DNA of 64,000 nt from Maribacter sedimenticola (GCF_900188415.1 NZ_FZNV01000003.1:712523-776522); one strand, 5' to 3'. Positions 1 through 10,999 are shown, numbered from the stretch's first letter. Numbers and translations are program-made. Notes: a model not told the origin generated them from the sequence alone.

Positions 1-1729
1 GGTTAGGATTGCCCTCCTCAAAAGTACGTTCGTTGATATATGTTCTGAACGGGTTTAAATCATCATATCTTGGCCGTTTCAACTTCCTGGAATAGTCCAA
101 TGAAATACTATGGTCATCATTTATGGTATGTAATACGAACACGGAAGGGAAAAACTCCAGGTATTCCAGATCATTAATTGTGGTAACACTTGCAGATACG
201 CCCGTACTTTTAGTTTGCTCTGCACGTAACCCAGATTTAATACTCCATTTCTCCCAATCTTTGGACAGACTAACATAAGCGGAATACACATTTTCATCAT
301 ACGTGTAATCATCTGACAGATTGGCTATGAACTGGGAGCCATTATTCTGTAAAAAATAATCAAGGGTACTTTTTGAATCTATAAACGATCCCTTGACCCC
401 GGTTTCAAATGAAATACTGCCAAAATAATTGCTATAATCCAATTGTGCGGTTTTTATATCTATTTGCTGGTCCGCAATCGTAAAAAAATTATACTCGCGC
501 ACAAACGACCCGTCAGGTAAAAAATAGTCCGAACCCACATCCTGGCCACGGTTAAAATCAAAATACGTGTAATGGGCATTTGCGTTTAAACTGCCCTGGT
601 CTTTAAAGGTGTGCTTAAAGGTTAAATCACCCGAAAGGTTAGTTTTTTTCTCGTCCAAATAACTGTTTGTAGTAAATGTGGAATCTATAATACCGGCACC
701 GTTCCTTATTATGGTTTCTTGAAAATACTCGGCATCCCGCTTGGGCTGTAATTGGGTATTGGTCGTAAGGCTTAAGACATTTCTGTCATCTATCTCATAA
801 TCAATGTTCAGTGCGGCAATATGTGCCTGGGTACGTATTATTTGGTCAAAATCAGTGTGCCAAATGGAAAAAACACCTCTCTCATCCTTAAAATTAATGG
901 TATTCAACAAACCCTTATATTCCTTTTTTGGTACATAATTATAATTGGCATTCACATTCAGTTTATTGGTCTTATAAAAGTGCGATGTGCCAAAATTATA
1001 CTTTGGAAATACTCCTTGGGTATACCCTGCACTAACATTGCCTTTATACCCCAATGAAACATTTTTACTGGTAATGATGTTCAGCACTGAGCCCCCTTCC
1101 GCATCATAACTTGCGGGCGGATTATGAATGACCTCTACCGATTTTATATGCTCCCCTTGATAGTTTTCCAAGAGACTACGTACTTCTTCTGCCGATAGTT
1201 GTACTTTTCTATTGTTAATATATACAGTAGTGGCTTGGTTACGAACCTTTAATTCATCATTGTTCACGATTACTCCTGGAGTCTGGCGCAATATATCCCA
1301 AGAACTGTTTTGGGACAACGCCGTGTTTTCCACGTTAAAAACTATACGGTCTACCTTACGTTCAACGGCTGGTCTATTGCCCACCACCGTAACTTCATTT
1401 AACTCTTCTGCACGCTGGGGTATAAGGATGGCACCTATTCTGGTGTCCATAAAAATTTCCAATGCCAAATATTCTGAAGTTTGACCAATATAAGAGGCCT
1501 GTAAAAAGTAAAGGCCTTCATTGATATTGTCCATTATGAAAGCTCCATCTTCATCTGCAGAAGTTCCCTTGACCATAGTAGAGTCAGAAACTTGTAATAG
1601 AAATACTGAAGCAAAAGGAATGGGTTCTTGGTTTTGATCCTTGATACTACCCTTTAATTCATAGGTTTGTGCAAGAATACTTTGGGTTATACCCAATACA
1701 AACAACAAGGTGGTCAATAGTATTTTCAA
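1..1729 (-). CDS. TonB-dependent outer membrane beta-barrel receptor, N-terminal part (truncated by window edge)
   Basis: This outer-membrane receptor, probably for TonB-dependent uptake, runs off the left edge; about 576 residues are visible. The product opens with a signal peptide (LKILLTTLLFVLG...LAQ). A carboxypeptidase-regulatory-like beta-sandwich follows (from TYELKGSIKDQ, about residues 23-100), then a plug-like segment with VTVVGNRP and NPPASYDAEGG, then beta-barrel strands with many aromatic and Asn/Tyr residues. This order fits the 'outer membrane beta-barrel family' of Bacteroidota receptors rather than classic SusC, and no SusD partner is seen here. No ATG lies near the signal peptide; the best start is TTG at 1729, 20-odd bases downstream of a good -7/-33 promoter. 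An upstream TTG in the same frame is a less likely alternative. The substrate cannot be told from the sequence. Confidence 0.85.
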   Translation of the reverse strand, partial: MKILLTTLLFVLGITQSILAQTYELKGSIKDQNQEPIPFASVFLLQVSDSTMVKGTSADEDGAFIMDNINEGLYFLQASYIGQTSEYLALEIFMDTRIGAILIPQRAEELNEVTVVGNRPAVERKVDRIVFNVENTALSQNSSWDILRQTPGVIVNNDELKVRNQATTVYINNRKVQLSAEEVRSLLENYQGEHIKSVEVIHNPPASYDAEGGSVLNIITSKNVSLGYKGNVSAGYTQGVFPKYNFGTSHFYKTNKLNVNANYNYVPKKEYKGLLNTINFKDERGVFSIWHTDFDQIIRTQAHIAALNIDYEIDDRNVLSLTTNTQLQPKRDAEYFQETIIRNGAGIIDSTFTTNSYLDEKKTNLSGDLTFKHTFKDQGSLNANAHYTYFDFNRGQDVGSDYFLPDGSFVREYNFFTIADQQIDIKTAQLDYSNYFGSISFETGVKGSFIDSKSTLDYFLQNNGSQFIANLSDDYTYDENVYSAYVSLSKDWEKWSIKSGLRAEQTKSTGVSASVTTINDLEYLEFFPSVFVLHTINDDHSISLDYSRKLKRPRYDDLNPFRTYINERTFEEGNPN

Positions 1730-1750
1730 TGCTAACTTGGGGTTATATAT

Positions 1751-1780
1751 CAAATCTAATTAAAAAATTGATGTTTTCAA
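1751..1780 (-). promoter_or_regulatory. Bacteroidota-type promoter of the TonB-dependent receptor gene
   Basis: On the minus strand TAGATTTG (1751-1758) fits the Bacteroidota -7 consensus TAnnTTTG. A TTG sits 19 bases upstream (1778-1780), the usual spacing for the -33 element. Transcription would begin shortly before the proposed TTG start codon and give a very short leader. Confidence 0.55.
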
Positions 1781-1860
1781 TTACAAATACTGTAATCCAA
1801 AAAGAAACTTAAATACATTAAATAGACCAATACGGCAAAGTTTAGCGCTTTAATTTAGAT

Positions 1861-1868
1861 TATATTTG
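1861..1868 (+). promoter_or_regulatory. Putative -7 element of lepA
   Basis: TATATTTG followed by CA matches the flavobacterial -7 element TAnnTTTG. It lies 65 bases before the lepA start. The -33 region is only a partial match (GTTTAG about 19 bases upstream). The site is divergent from the receptor promoter in the same 200-base gap. Confidence 0.5.
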
Positions 1869-1933
1869 CAGTCGCTCAATATCAACAGCGATCGTACCGT
1901 TGTTGTTTTGGCCTTTTTATTATCGTAATCGCT

Positions 1934-3730
1934 ATGAAAAACATTAGAAATTTCTGCATAATTGCCCATATTGACCATGGTAAAAGCACCTTGGCCGATC
2001 GTCTTTTGGAGTTTACCGGTTCTGTTACGGACCGTGAAAAGAAAGAGCAATTATTGGATAGTATGGATCTTGAAAGGGAACGTGGTATTACCATTAAGAG
2101 CCATGCCATACAAATGGACTATATCTATAAAGGTGAACAATACGTGTTGAACCTGATAGATACCCCGGGCCATGTGGATTTTTCCTATGAAGTTTCGCGC
2201 TCCATTGCTGCCTGTGAAGGGGCTTTGTTGGTGGTAGATGCGGCACAGAGTATACAAGCACAGACCATTTCTAACCTATATCTGGCGTTGGAGAACGACC
2301 TGGAGATCATACCGGTTTTGAACAAGGTAGATTTGCCCAGTGCCAACCCAGAGGAAGTTACGGACGATATCGTTGACCTGTTAGGTTGTAAGGCAGAGGA
2401 GGTCATACCTGCCAGCGCAAAGACCGGTATAGGTATAGAGGAAATTTTGAGCGCTATTATTGAACGTATTCCCGCTCCAAAAGGTAATCCTGACGAAGCA
2501 CTACAAGCGTTGGTGTTCGATAGCGTTTACAATCCGTTCAGGGGAGTGGAAACTTACTTTAGGGTAGTAAACGGTTCTATTAAAAAAGGGCAAAAGATAA
2601 AATTCGTAGCTACGGATAAAAGCTATTTTGCCGATGAGGTAGGTACCCTAAAATTAACACAACACCCTAAAAAAGAAATTAAAGCTGGTGACGTAGGTTA
2701 TTTGATCACCGGTATCAAGGATGCCAGGGAGGTAAAGGTGGGTGATACGATTACGGATTCCGCCAATCCTACAAAAAATCCCATTGGTGGTTTTGAAGAT
2801 GTAAAACCTATGGTATTTGCAGGTATATACCCAGTGGATACCGAAGATTTTGAAGAATTGAGGTCCTCCATGGAAAAACTACAGCTGAACGATGCCTCTT
2901 TGGTATTTACTGCAGAAAGTAGTGCTGCCCTCGGTTTTGGATTTCGTTGCGGATTCTTGGGAATGCTGCACATGGAAATTATACAGGAGCGCTTGGAGCG
3001 TGAATTTGATATGACCGTTATTACAACGGTACCCAACGTAAGTTATCATGCGTTTACCCGCAAAGACCCTACGGTGCCTTTGATCGTAAACAACCCCAGC
3101 GACCTGCCAGACCCTTCTACCATTGATCGTGTAGAGGAGCCTTATATAAAGGCAACCATAATAACAAAGTCTGATTTTGTGGGCAACGTCATGTCCCTTT
3201 GTATTGAAAAGCGTGGGCAAATTACCAATCAGACCTATTTGACCACAGAACGGGTGGAACTTAATTTTGATATGCCCTTGGCCGAAATTGTTTTTGATTT
3301 CTATGATCGTCTAAAAACAGTTTCCAAAGGTTACGCCTCATTTGATTATACCCCTATAGGTATGCGCCAATCTAAATTGGTACGTGTGGATATCCTGTTA
3401 AATGCCCAGACCGTGGATGCCCTCTCTGCGCTGATACATTTTGATAGCGCTACCACTATTGGTAAAAAGATGTGTGAAAAGTTGAAAGAATTGATACCAA
3501 GACAGCAGTTTGATATTCCTATACAGGCGGCTATTGGATCTAAAATCATTTCCAGGGAAACCATTAAGGCCCTTCGTAAGGATGTTACCGCCAAATGTTA
3601 TGGTGGTGATATTTCACGTAAGAGAAAGCTTTTGGAAAAACAGAAAAAAGGTAAAAAACGTATGCGCCAAGTGGGTAATGTGGAAATTCCACAAGAAGCT
3701 TTTATGGCCGTTTTAAAACTTAACGATTAA
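1934..3730 (+). CDS. lepA: Elongation factor 4 (LepA), ribosome back-translocating GTPase
   Basis: A 598-residue translational GTPase of the usual LepA length. G1 is AHIDHGKST (residues 11-19), the switch II motif is DTPGH (76-80), NKVD is at 130-133, and SAKTG follows further on. After the G domain come the beta-barrel domain II, the EF-G-like domains III and V, and the LepA-specific C-terminal domain with [20 protein letters not shown] and a closing [14 protein letters not shown]. LepA acts on stalled or mistranslocated ribosomes in the cytoplasm and at the membrane. The gene has its own promoter and stands alone; its last bases overlap the end of the convergent antiporter gene by 4 bases. 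The frame is intact and the call is secure. Confidence 0.97.
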   Translation: MKNIRNFCIIAHIDHGKSTLADRLLEFTGSVTDREKKEQLLDSMDLERERGITIKSHAIQMDYIYKGEQYVLNLIDTPGHVDFSYEVSRSIAACEGALLVVDAAQSIQAQTISNLYLALENDLEIIPVLNKVDLPSANPEEVTDDIVDLLGCKAEEVIPASAKTGIGIEEILSAIIERIPAPKGNPDEALQALVFDSVYNPFRGVETYFRVVNGSIKKGQKIKFVATDKSYFADEVGTLKLTQHPKKEIKAGDVGYLITGIKDAREVKVGDTITDSANPTKNPIGGFEDVKPMVFAGIYPVDTEDFEELRSSMEKLQLNDASLVFTAESSAALGFGFRCGFLGMLHMEIIQERLEREFDMTVITTVPNVSYHAFTRKDPTVPLIVNNPSDLPDPSTIDRVEEPYIKATIITKSDFVGNVMSLCIEKRGQITNQTYLTTERVELNFDMPLAEIVFDFYDRLKTVSKGYASFDYTPIGMRQSKLVRVDILLNAQTVDALSALIHFDSATTIGKKMCEKLKELIPRQQFDIPIQAAIGSKIISRETIKALRKDVTAKCYGGDISRKRKLLEKQKKGKKRMRQVGNVEIPQEAFMAVLKLND

Positions 3731-5589
3731 GGCTTTTCTTTGTTATCGTCCTTTTTTTCCGAATCATCTGTAGGGAACATTTTGCCTAAATAGGCCAATT
3801 TGTACCCTTTTTGAATATCGGTAAAATCCTTGCTGAAAGCCGTAATGATCTGTATATCTCCCTCTAAATCCTTTAGGAACAATGGAATAATGTCGTTATC
3901 CGCCTTGGTAATCTCGATCAAGCCTTCATAGTGTTCCGTATCATGAAGTTCTATCTCATGAATGGCAGGAAATTTCCTGGCCGCCTCGGCAAGTTTTATA
4001 AAATCATCTGTATGGGAGAACAATCCTTCCTTAGGGTTTTTCTCGGGATCGTTCATTTCATCTGCATCTACCAGTCTAAAAGAACCATTTTCCCCAAAAG
4101 CATCCTGAAATTTATTGATGGCATATTTGTTAATGTCTGAATTTCCTGTCAATGCCATTAAATATCCAATATCGTTCAGTTCAATATTGTCCGTCAAATT
4201 ATCGGAATATACGTTCGCAGAAAAGGCTTCTAGACCGAGCTTGCTGGCCTTGTCAATGTTTGTCTGGTTATTGTCGATCAACACTACATGCCTATCGTTC
4301 TTGTGTAAATATTCCCCAATTAACCTTGATGCCTTAGAAGCTCCTAATATCAAAATCCCTTCTGATTTGTTTAAGAACACTCCCACCATTTTGGCAAAGA
4401 TACGGGCAGTGGTGGCATTTAAAAGCACAGTTCCCAAAACAATCATAAATACCAGAGGGGTAATGTACTCGGCACCGGGCTCTCCTCTGGACAAAAGTTT
4501 GGAGCCGAACAAAGAAGCAATACCTGCTGCAACGATACCACGCGGTCCTACCCAACTAATGAACATTTTTTCATTGAACTTTAAGTTAGAGCCTATGGAA
4601 CTTAAAAATACCCCTAGCGGCCTAATAATCAACACAATACTTAGGAACAGGGCAATGGTCTTCCATGTAAATATTAATTGAAGGTCCGTAATATTTATAT
4701 TGGCTGATAGTAATATAAAAAGTATGGAAATCAACAGGATGCTCAACGATTCCTTAAAGTAAAGCAATTCCTTTATATTGGGCAGTTCCGTATTGCCCAT
4801 AACCATACCCATGACCACAACGGCCAATAAACCGGATTCATGGGCAAATAAATCTGACATGACAAATACCCCAAGGACAACGGATAGGGTGGCAACGTTT
4901 AATAGGTAATGAGGAATAGCATTCTTCTTGATTAAAAAAGTCAACGCATGTGCAAAAGTGAAACCAAACGTAAAACCGAACAACAGGATTTTACCAAATT
5001 CTATTAACGCCGTCATAGTATAGGCCTGCCCTTCGCCAACACTTATGAATTCATACACCAGTACCGCGGCCAAAGCACCTATTGGGTCTATAAGAATACC
5101 TTCCCATTTTAATATAGCGGATACATCCTTTTTAAGGGGTATATTCCTTAATATGGGAGTAATTACCGTTGGGCCGGTCACGATAATCAAGGCGGAGAAC
5201 AAAAAACATAATTGCCATGAAAGGCCAAAAAGAAAATAGGCGGCCAAAGCTGCACCAAAAAAGGTTGTTACACTACCCAGTGTTATCAGTTTCGTAATTA
5301 CAGGGCCTATGCTTCTAATTTCTGAGCGCTTTAAGGTGAGTCCACCCTCAAATAAAATTATACTTATGGCCAAAGAGACAAAATAATACAGACTTTCTCC
5401 GGGAAACAATCCTTTTTCCCCATTCCAAATAGGTGCTATGATTTTTGAACCATCTTCCGTATATAGTGTAGATAAAGGCCCTACCAGAAGACCTATAAGA
5501 ATGAGCGGTAAAATTGCAGGAAGCTTTAAACGCCATGCCACCCATTGTGCAAGTATTCCCAAAATAATGATTCCTGCCAGTTCTAGCAT
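3727..5589 (-). CDS. Cation:proton (Na+/H+) antiporter with C-terminal TrkA-N domain
   Basis: This is a CPA1/NhaP-like inner-membrane antiporter. Roughly the first 400 residues form about a dozen hydrophobic helices (for example [16 protein letters not shown] and [12 protein letters not shown]). A cytoplasmic Rossmann-type TrkA-N/RCK domain follows, with the glycine motif [18 protein letters not shown] and the acidic strand end VVLIDNN. A short charged tail ends [13 protein letters not shown]. The family exchanges Na+ or K+ for H+, and the RCK domain usually gates activity by nucleotide binding. The frame is open back to 5637, but the start at 5589 (MLELAGIII) fits the first helix best and avoids a 16-residue extension. 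The gene is monocistronic and convergent with lepA. Ion specificity is not evident. Confidence 0.88.
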   Translation of the reverse strand: MLELAGIIILGILAQWVAWRLKLPAILPLILIGLLVGPLSTLYTEDGSKIIAPIWNGEKGLFPGESLYYFVSLAISIILFEGGLTLKRSEIRSIGPVITKLITLGSVTTFFGAALAAYFLFGLSWQLCFLFSALIIVTGPTVITPILRNIPLKKDVSAILKWEGILIDPIGALAAVLVYEFISVGEGQAYTMTALIEFGKILLFGFTFGFTFAHALTFLIKKNAIPHYLLNVATLSVVLGVFVMSDLFAHESGLLAVVVMGMVMGNTELPNIKELLYFKESLSILLISILFILLSANINITDLQLIFTWKTIALFLSIVLIIRPLGVFLSSIGSNLKFNEKMFISWVGPRGIVAAGIASLFGSKLLSRGEPGAEYITPLVFMIVLGTVLLNATTARIFAKMVGVFLNKSEGILILGASKASRLIGEYLHKNDRHVVLIDNNQTNIDKASKLGLEAFSANVYSDNLTDNIELNDIGYLMALTGNSDINKYAINKFQDAFGENGSFRLVDADEMNDPEKNPKEGLFSHTDDFIKLAEAARKFPAIHEIELHDTEHYEGLIEITKADNDIIPLFLKDLEGDIQIITAFSKDFTDIQKGYKLAYLGKMFPTDDSEKKDDNKEKP

Positions 5590-6284
5590 ATTCTGTATTT
5601 TGGTTAAAAATAACAATTTAACGGTATTAAACACCATAAAGTCTTATCCTAAACCTAGCATTTTTGACGCTTTGAAAAATTGTAGCAATTTTGTCTGCTA
5701 ATTTAAAAGAATCAAAGGACGTTAAATCATTCCTCTCCTTACTTACAAAACTTTATAGTTCATTTCCATTCGGGTTATCTTCACCTTCACATAAGACCAA
5801 CTTTTTCGGAAACCGCGCATATTGTAAATTTTCTTACAGAAAATGTTTGTATTACCAAAAATAGTGGCATTACCAAGGAGTACCGCTCTTGATAATTAAA
5901 ATTCCCCATCTGAAGATTAGAATATTGGCTATAGAAGATAACGAAGCCAGAAACCGTATTTATTAGAGGCATTACCCGAGCTTACAACCGTAATACTTGA
6001 TTTTCAATATAGCGTTAATTATCAGGGATATTCAGCTAATTGCCCGTAGATTTTAATACAATTATTCTACTTAACAATAATTTTTAAACCCCTATAGACC
6101 ACTAATAAAACACCCACCTCGTTTTAAATTTTATAATACGCTTTGTCTTACAAATTTCGCAGAAATTACCTGTAGTTAAAAATCATTTTTTAACTTTACT
6201 TATGTTCTCCCCAACATAATAAAAATTAATACTTATGAACTAATATGTTGGCAGAACCCAAATTATATTTCAAAACATTCTTAA
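5590..6284. other. Intergenic region between antiporter and sensor kinase
   Basis: About 0.7 kb of AT-rich DNA separates two divergent genes and must hold both their promoters. No intact gene is seen. At 5923-6010 on the plus strand there is a weak resemblance to the start of a response-regulator receiver domain (IRILAIEDNEA). It is broken by a frame change and a stop, so it may be a decayed remnant; this is uncertain. No tRNA or clear hairpin was found. Confidence 0.4.
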
Positions 6285-9200
6285 ATGTTTGAAAAAAAAT
6301 ATTTTTCCATATTTAAAAAACCCCTCTTAATTGGGTTCTTGGTATTTCTGCTTTCCTTCATTATTATTCAAGCATTTATATATCAAAGGGTTCAATTACA
6401 ACTAAAAGAAGAGCAGCAGAGGGTTCATAATAGGGCATTGAAATTAAAGGGCGACCTTAATTTTGCCATGGGACAAAGTTATTTGACCACCCAAACGTTG
6501 TCCTATATCGTTGAAAATTATGGAATACCGAAAAACTTTGATAGTATTTCCAAACTTTTGCTCAACAACAATGCCTATGTAGATGCACTGGAATTGGTTA
6601 ATGGCGAGGGGACCATAACCCATATTTATCCTTTAGCGGGAAATGAAATTTTAGGGTTCAATATCTTTAAGGATTCCGTTGCCAAAAAAGGGGCCCTGTA
6701 CAGTAAGGAAAAAAATGACCACTTTACCATTGGACCAATTAGATTAAAACAAGGCGGAGTAGGTTTTGTATCTAGAAAACCGTTGTATAAAGAAAATCAA
6801 TTTGCAGGTTTTGCCGCAGCTATTATACGGTTATCCACTATAGTGGAACTAGTGGAGTCCGCTTCAGAAGACCTAACCGCTTTTTCGTACCAACTAGCAA
6901 AAATAAACGAAGATCAAACAGAAGAGGTCTTCTATTCTTCAAAAAATATTGCTCTGGACAATGCAGTTAATGTACCCATAACTACCCAACAGGGAGAATG
7001 GAAGTTATATGTAATATCTACCGACCCCCATTCCTTTGCTGCTTTTTGGCCCATATCAATGCTTGGTTTTGTTTTTTCTTTCATCTGTGGCGCTTTTATC
7101 TGGTTTATTACCCGCCAACCTATAAAATTGAACCAAATGGTCCAAGAAAAGGTGCTCTTGCTAAAAGAAAACCAACACAAATATGAAACCTTGGTGGAGC
7201 AAGCTTCAGACGGGATCATTGTTTCTAACAAAGCGGGAGATATTTTGGATATCAATGAAACAGGTACCGCAATGTTCGGGTATACCAAAAAAGAAATATT
7301 AGAAAAAAACTTTAATGATCTGGTGTCCCCAGAAGATTTGGCCAAACTACCGCTACGCTATCATAAAATTACAAAGGAAAAGCCCTTTGTGTCCGAGCGG
7401 AACATGATTCGTAAAGATGGCAGTACATTTTCTGGCGAAATAAGTTCCAAGGTTTTACCGGACAACACCGTACAAGGCATAGTAAGGGACGTTACGGAAA
7501 GAAAAAATCTGGAAAAAATTGCGCAGAACAACCTAAAAATTTTCAGCAAGGCGTTTAACAATAGTACCATTGGTATGACCATTAGGGACGAAAACAATCT
7601 TTTAGTGGACGCCAATACATGCTTTTTAACATTAACGGGGTATAGCCTAGAGGAAATAAGGGGGAAATCCATATCTGAACTGGGACTGGTCAACACCAAA
7701 GATTTGAACAGGGAAAATACTGCTGCCCATTCCTTGACCAGTGCGGATAAAATCGACAAAATGGAGGTCGACATCTTTGATAAATCAGGCAAAACTTTGC
7801 ATGTGCTGGCTTCTGTAGAACCTTTTGAGTTTGAAGGCAGAAACTTATGTCTTTCTACCTTTATAGATCGGACAGAAACCAAAAAAGCACATATAAGCCT
7901 GCGTCAACGGGAAAAGGAGTATAGACAGTTGACCGAGCGAATTTCCGATGCCTTTGTTTCTTTTAATAGGGAATGGAAGTTTAAGAGCATCAATGCCAAG
8001 GCGGCAAAAATTGTAGGTATGAAGGTCGAAAAAATGATCGGCAAAAATCTGTGGTCTACGTATCCCGAATTTAAAGACTCTGACGCTTATGCTGTTTTTA
8101 CAGGCGCAATGGAAACTCAAGAGTACACCCATTTTGTACAATATCATGCCACACATGATAGTTGGATCGAAAACCATTTGTATCCATCAGAAGATGGGCT
8201 ATCCATATACTTTAGGGATATCACCAAAAAGAAACAGGCAGAACTTGAAAAACAGCAATTAATAGCCTTGGTTGAGAACAGTCCCGGTTTTATTGGATTG
8301 GCAACCTTAGAAGGGAAATCTATCTATGTGAACAAGGCCGGCAAACAATTAGTGAGTATTGCTCCCGATGATGATCTTTCCCAAATAAATATTTTAGATT
8401 ATTTTCCTATAGAATATAGGGATATTGTTGCTTCCAGTCATTTACCCTCTGTTCTTGAAAACGGTATTTGGACCGGTGAGATTGCTTTTAGAAATTTTAA
8501 AACCAATGAACCTATACCCTTAGAACTATCCAGTTTTTTAATCCATGATAGCGCCAATAATCCTATAGCAATAGGCTGTATTGCATTTGATCTTACAGAG
8601 CATAAAAAAGCACAAAATGAAATACTTGACCTTAAAAGTAAAATGGACACGGCAATACGTATTGCCAAAATAGGGTATTGGGATTGGAACCTTGATACCG
8701 GGATCATTGATTGGTCGCCAAGGATGTATGAAATTTATGACGTTACCCCCGGGACCTTAATTACGGCAGATATGGTTGAAAAATTAGTTCACCCAGATGA
8801 CCTTGACCACCATAAAAATATCTTGGAGCAGTTAAGCCCAAAAAATGAAGGTAGCTCTTTTACCTACAAAACCATAAATGCTGCCGGTAAAATTAAATAT
8901 GTGCTGGTAGAGATGGAAGTGGAAGAGGATGAAAACAACAAACCCATTCGATATAGGGGAACTGTAATAGATATCACAAAACAGAAAGAATCAGATAATA
9001 AGATAATTGACCTACAGGCAAAAATGAACGCCGCGATTAGAATAGGAAAATTTGGGTACTGGAATTGGAATATGGACTGTGATATTGTAGAATGGTCACA
9101 AGAAATGTACAGCATTCATCATATTGAACCCAACACCCCAATGACCGTTGATATGGTCAAAAACGTCATATATGAAGATGATAGGTCTATTCTAGAAAAT

Positions 9201-10478
9201 AGGTTAAATGTAAAAATGGGTGAAAAAACAGATTCACCAAGTGTTTATAGAATTTTACTAAAGGATAAAACGTTTAAGTACATTCTGGCATTTTCTGAAT
9301 TAATTTATGATAAAAACGGTAAACCAATACGGTACCATGGTACTGCTATGGATATAACAAATAGTGTCTTGGCCGAAAGAGCATTAAAGGAAAGCCAAGA
9401 GAAGTTTGAAAAGGCCTTTCAGACAAACCTAATGGGTATGCTCATCATAGATTCCAACAGAAGGGTTCTAGAGGTAAACTCAACAGTGCTTACACTCTTT
9501 CACCTTAATAAAAATGACCTTTTAGGTAAAACTATATTGGAGAGCGGCGCTGTTGTTATGAACGATTATGACGATAATAAAAGAGCAAAATTATGGTCAA
9601 AGTTTACAGAAGAGGGTAGATTAAAGAACTATGAGTTTAAAGTAAGCTTGGCCAACGGTCAACGAATAACCTTGCTTGTCTCCATAGAACCCCTATTTTA
9701 TAACCACAAGGAAAATTATCTGGTTACACTAATAGACGATACCAAACGAAAAGATGCAGAAGACGCTTTGGCCCTGCAAAACGTACAACTAAAGAAAACG
9801 AATTCTGAACTGGATAGTTTCGTGTACAGTGCCTCTCATGAACTAAGGGCTCCATTAACTTCCGTTTTAGGGCTTATTGACCTTAGCATGTCCGAAAATA
9901 TTGATCAAGATTTGATGATCAATCTTCAAATGATGGAAAAATCAATTAAAAGATTGGACGATTTCATAAGGGATATCATTGAATACTCAAGAAACAAACA
10001 CTTACAGATCAGCAAGGAACCTATATCTTTCCAGCAACTAATTGAAAGTGCCATAGATACTTTTTGGTACCTTGAAAACACGAAAAACATAAAAATAAAC
10101 GTTAGTGTTAAAGATGAAATCCCATTTGTGTCGGATACAAAGAGAATTTCAATCTTATTGAACAATTTTATTTCTAATGCCATTAAATACCATGACCTAT
10201 CCAAAAAGCATCCAATGATATGGATAGATATCACCACCTCTAAAAAAGAAGCGGTGATCGTGATCAAGGATAACGGCCTTGGAATGGAAGAAGCACAAAT
10301 AGAACGTATTTTTGATATGTTCTATAGAATATCATCCCAAATCATGGGTACGGGTATAGGCTTATTTATCGTTAAGGAAATTATGACGAAACTAAACGGT
10401 ACGATCAATGTTACATCATCCTTGGGAGAAGGATCAACTTTTACTTTAAAATTACCAAATGAATCAAGAACAAACTAA
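6285..10478 (+). CDS. Membrane-bound CHASE/seven-PAS sensor histidine kinase
   Basis: A large (1397-residue) sensor kinase. A transmembrane helix lies near residues 14-32. A periplasmic CHASE-like sensor domain follows (about 40-235, with DALELVNGEGTITHIYPL), then a second helix near 252-273 (ISMLGFVFSFICGAFIWF). Seven successive PAS domains come next; each ends in a motif such as VTERKN, RTETKK, ITKKKQ, LTEHKK, ITKQKE, ITNSVL or DTKRKD. The fifth and sixth are of the WDWNLDTG (PAS_3) type and look like a recent duplication. The C-terminus has a HisKA domain with phosphoacceptor His1185 (SASHELRAPL) and an HATPase domain with N box NNFISNAIKYH, DNGLGM and GTGIGLFIVKEI. It has no receiver of its own; the response regulator whose gene overlaps its last 20 bases is the obvious partner. 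The signal is unknown. Confidence 0.92.
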   Translation: MFEKKYFSIFKKPLLIGFLVFLLSFIIIQAFIYQRVQLQLKEEQQRVHNRALKLKGDLNFAMGQSYLTTQTLSYIVENYGIPKNFDSISKLLLNNNAYVDALELVNGEGTITHIYPLAGNEILGFNIFKDSVAKKGALYSKEKNDHFTIGPIRLKQGGVGFVSRKPLYKENQFAGFAAAIIRLSTIVELVESASEDLTAFSYQLAKINEDQTEEVFYSSKNIALDNAVNVPITTQQGEWKLYVISTDPHSFAAFWPISMLGFVFSFICGAFIWFITRQPIKLNQMVQEKVLLLKENQHKYETLVEQASDGIIVSNKAGDILDINETGTAMFGYTKKEILEKNFNDLVSPEDLAKLPLRYHKITKEKPFVSERNMIRKDGSTFSGEISSKVLPDNTVQGIVRDVTERKNLEKIAQNNLKIFSKAFNNSTIGMTIRDENNLLVDANTCFLTLTGYSLEEIRGKSISELGLVNTKDLNRENTAAHSLTSADKIDKMEVDIFDKSGKTLHVLASVEPFEFEGRNLCLSTFIDRTETKKAHISLRQREKEYRQLTERISDAFVSFNREWKFKSINAKAAKIVGMKVEKMIGKNLWSTYPEFKDSDAYAVFTGAMETQEYTHFVQYHATHDSWIENHLYPSEDGLSIYFRDITKKKQAELEKQQLIALVENSPGFIGLATLEGKSIYVNKAGKQLVSIAPDDDLSQINILDYFPIEYRDIVASSHLPSVLENGIWTGEIAFRNFKTNEPIPLELSSFLIHDSANNPIAIGCIAFDLTEHKKAQNEILDLKSKMDTAIRIAKIGYWDWNLDTGIIDWSPRMYEIYDVTPGTLITADMVEKLVHPDDLDHHKNILEQLSPKNEGSSFTYKTINAAGKIKYVLVEMEVEEDENNKPIRYRGTVIDITKQKESDNKIIDLQAKMNAAIRIGKFGYWNWNMDCDIVEWSQEMYSIHHIEPNTPMTVDMVKNVIYEDDRSILENRLNVKMGEKTDSPSVYRILLKDKTFKYILAFSELIYDKNGKPIRYHGTAMDITNSVLAERALKESQEKFEKAFQTNLMGMLIIDSNRRVLEVNSTVLTLFHLNKNDLLGKTILESGAVVMNDYDDNKRAKLWSKFTEEGRLKNYEFKVSLANGQRITLLVSIEPLFYNHKENYLVTLIDDTKRKDAEDALALQNVQLKKTNSELDSFVYSASHELRAPLTSVLGLIDLSMSENIDQDLMINLQMMEKSIKRLDDFIRDIIEYSRNKHLQISKEPISFQQLIESAIDTFWYLENTKNIKINVSVKDEIPFVSDTKRISILLNNFISNAIKYHDLSKKHPMIWIDITTSKKEAVIVIKDNGLGMEEAQIERIFDMFYRISSQIMGTGIGLFIVKEIMTKLNGTINVTSSLGEGSTFTLKLPNESRTN

Positions 10479-10875
10479 TAAAGCACTTTCGGTATTGTTA
10501 ATTGATGACTCCGATGTCGACAACTTCATCAATAAGGCGATCATTTCAAAAGAAAAATGTGTGGACTCTATAATAATCAAATCTTCTGGAATGGATGCCC
10601 TAGCTTATTTGAACAGTGTTGCCGATAATCCAGATACGCATCCGGATGTTATATTTTTAGATATTAGAATGCCTAGAATGAACGGCTTTGAATTCTTGGA
10701 CGAGTATATAAAACTGCCCGAAGAATTAAAAAAACATCCACAAATATTTATTTTAAGTTCTTCATTGGATCCCGTAGATAGTGAAAACGCGGAAAAATAT
10801 GATTTTATAAAAGGCCATCTATCCAAACCATTGGCACATCATAACCTTACCGAACTTTTACTAAAGGAGGCATAG
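10459..10875 (+). CDS. Single-domain response regulator (CheY/Rcp-like)
   Basis: A 138-residue receiver domain without any output domain. The acidic pair is in LLIDDSDVDN (D16-D17), the phosphoacceptor is Asp68 in VIFLDIRMPRMNG, a Ser sits at the switch position in ILSSS (about 100), and the invariant Lys is K123 in GHLSKPL. The DxRMPxMNGFEFL pattern is that of Rcp1-type receivers, which often serve PAS-rich kinases. The start codon lies inside the last codons of the kinase gene (20-base overlap), so the two are translationally coupled and almost surely form a phosphorelay pair. With no DNA-binding part, it should act by protein contact or as a relay. Downstream targets are unknown. Confidence 0.93.
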   Translation: MNQEQTNKALSVLLIDDSDVDNFINKAIISKEKCVDSIIIKSSGMDALAYLNSVADNPDTHPDVIFLDIRMPRMNGFEFLDEYIKLPEELKKHPQIFILSSSLDPVDSENAEKYDFIKGHLSKPLAHHNLTELLLKEA

Positions 10876-10999
10876 CAAACATTTTGGACTTATAAACCCG
10901 GCCATTTCAATGTCAAATTTAATTTTGGCCCAAATACATAAATGATAATATATTCTTAATAATCCTATCATTTCATGTGCTTTTATTATTTTGCCCTTT

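Noticed and set aside
4115..4681. 188-residue plus-strand frame within the antiporter gene
   Set aside because: It is antisense to a clear membrane transporter and has no family features; it mirrors the complementary codons.
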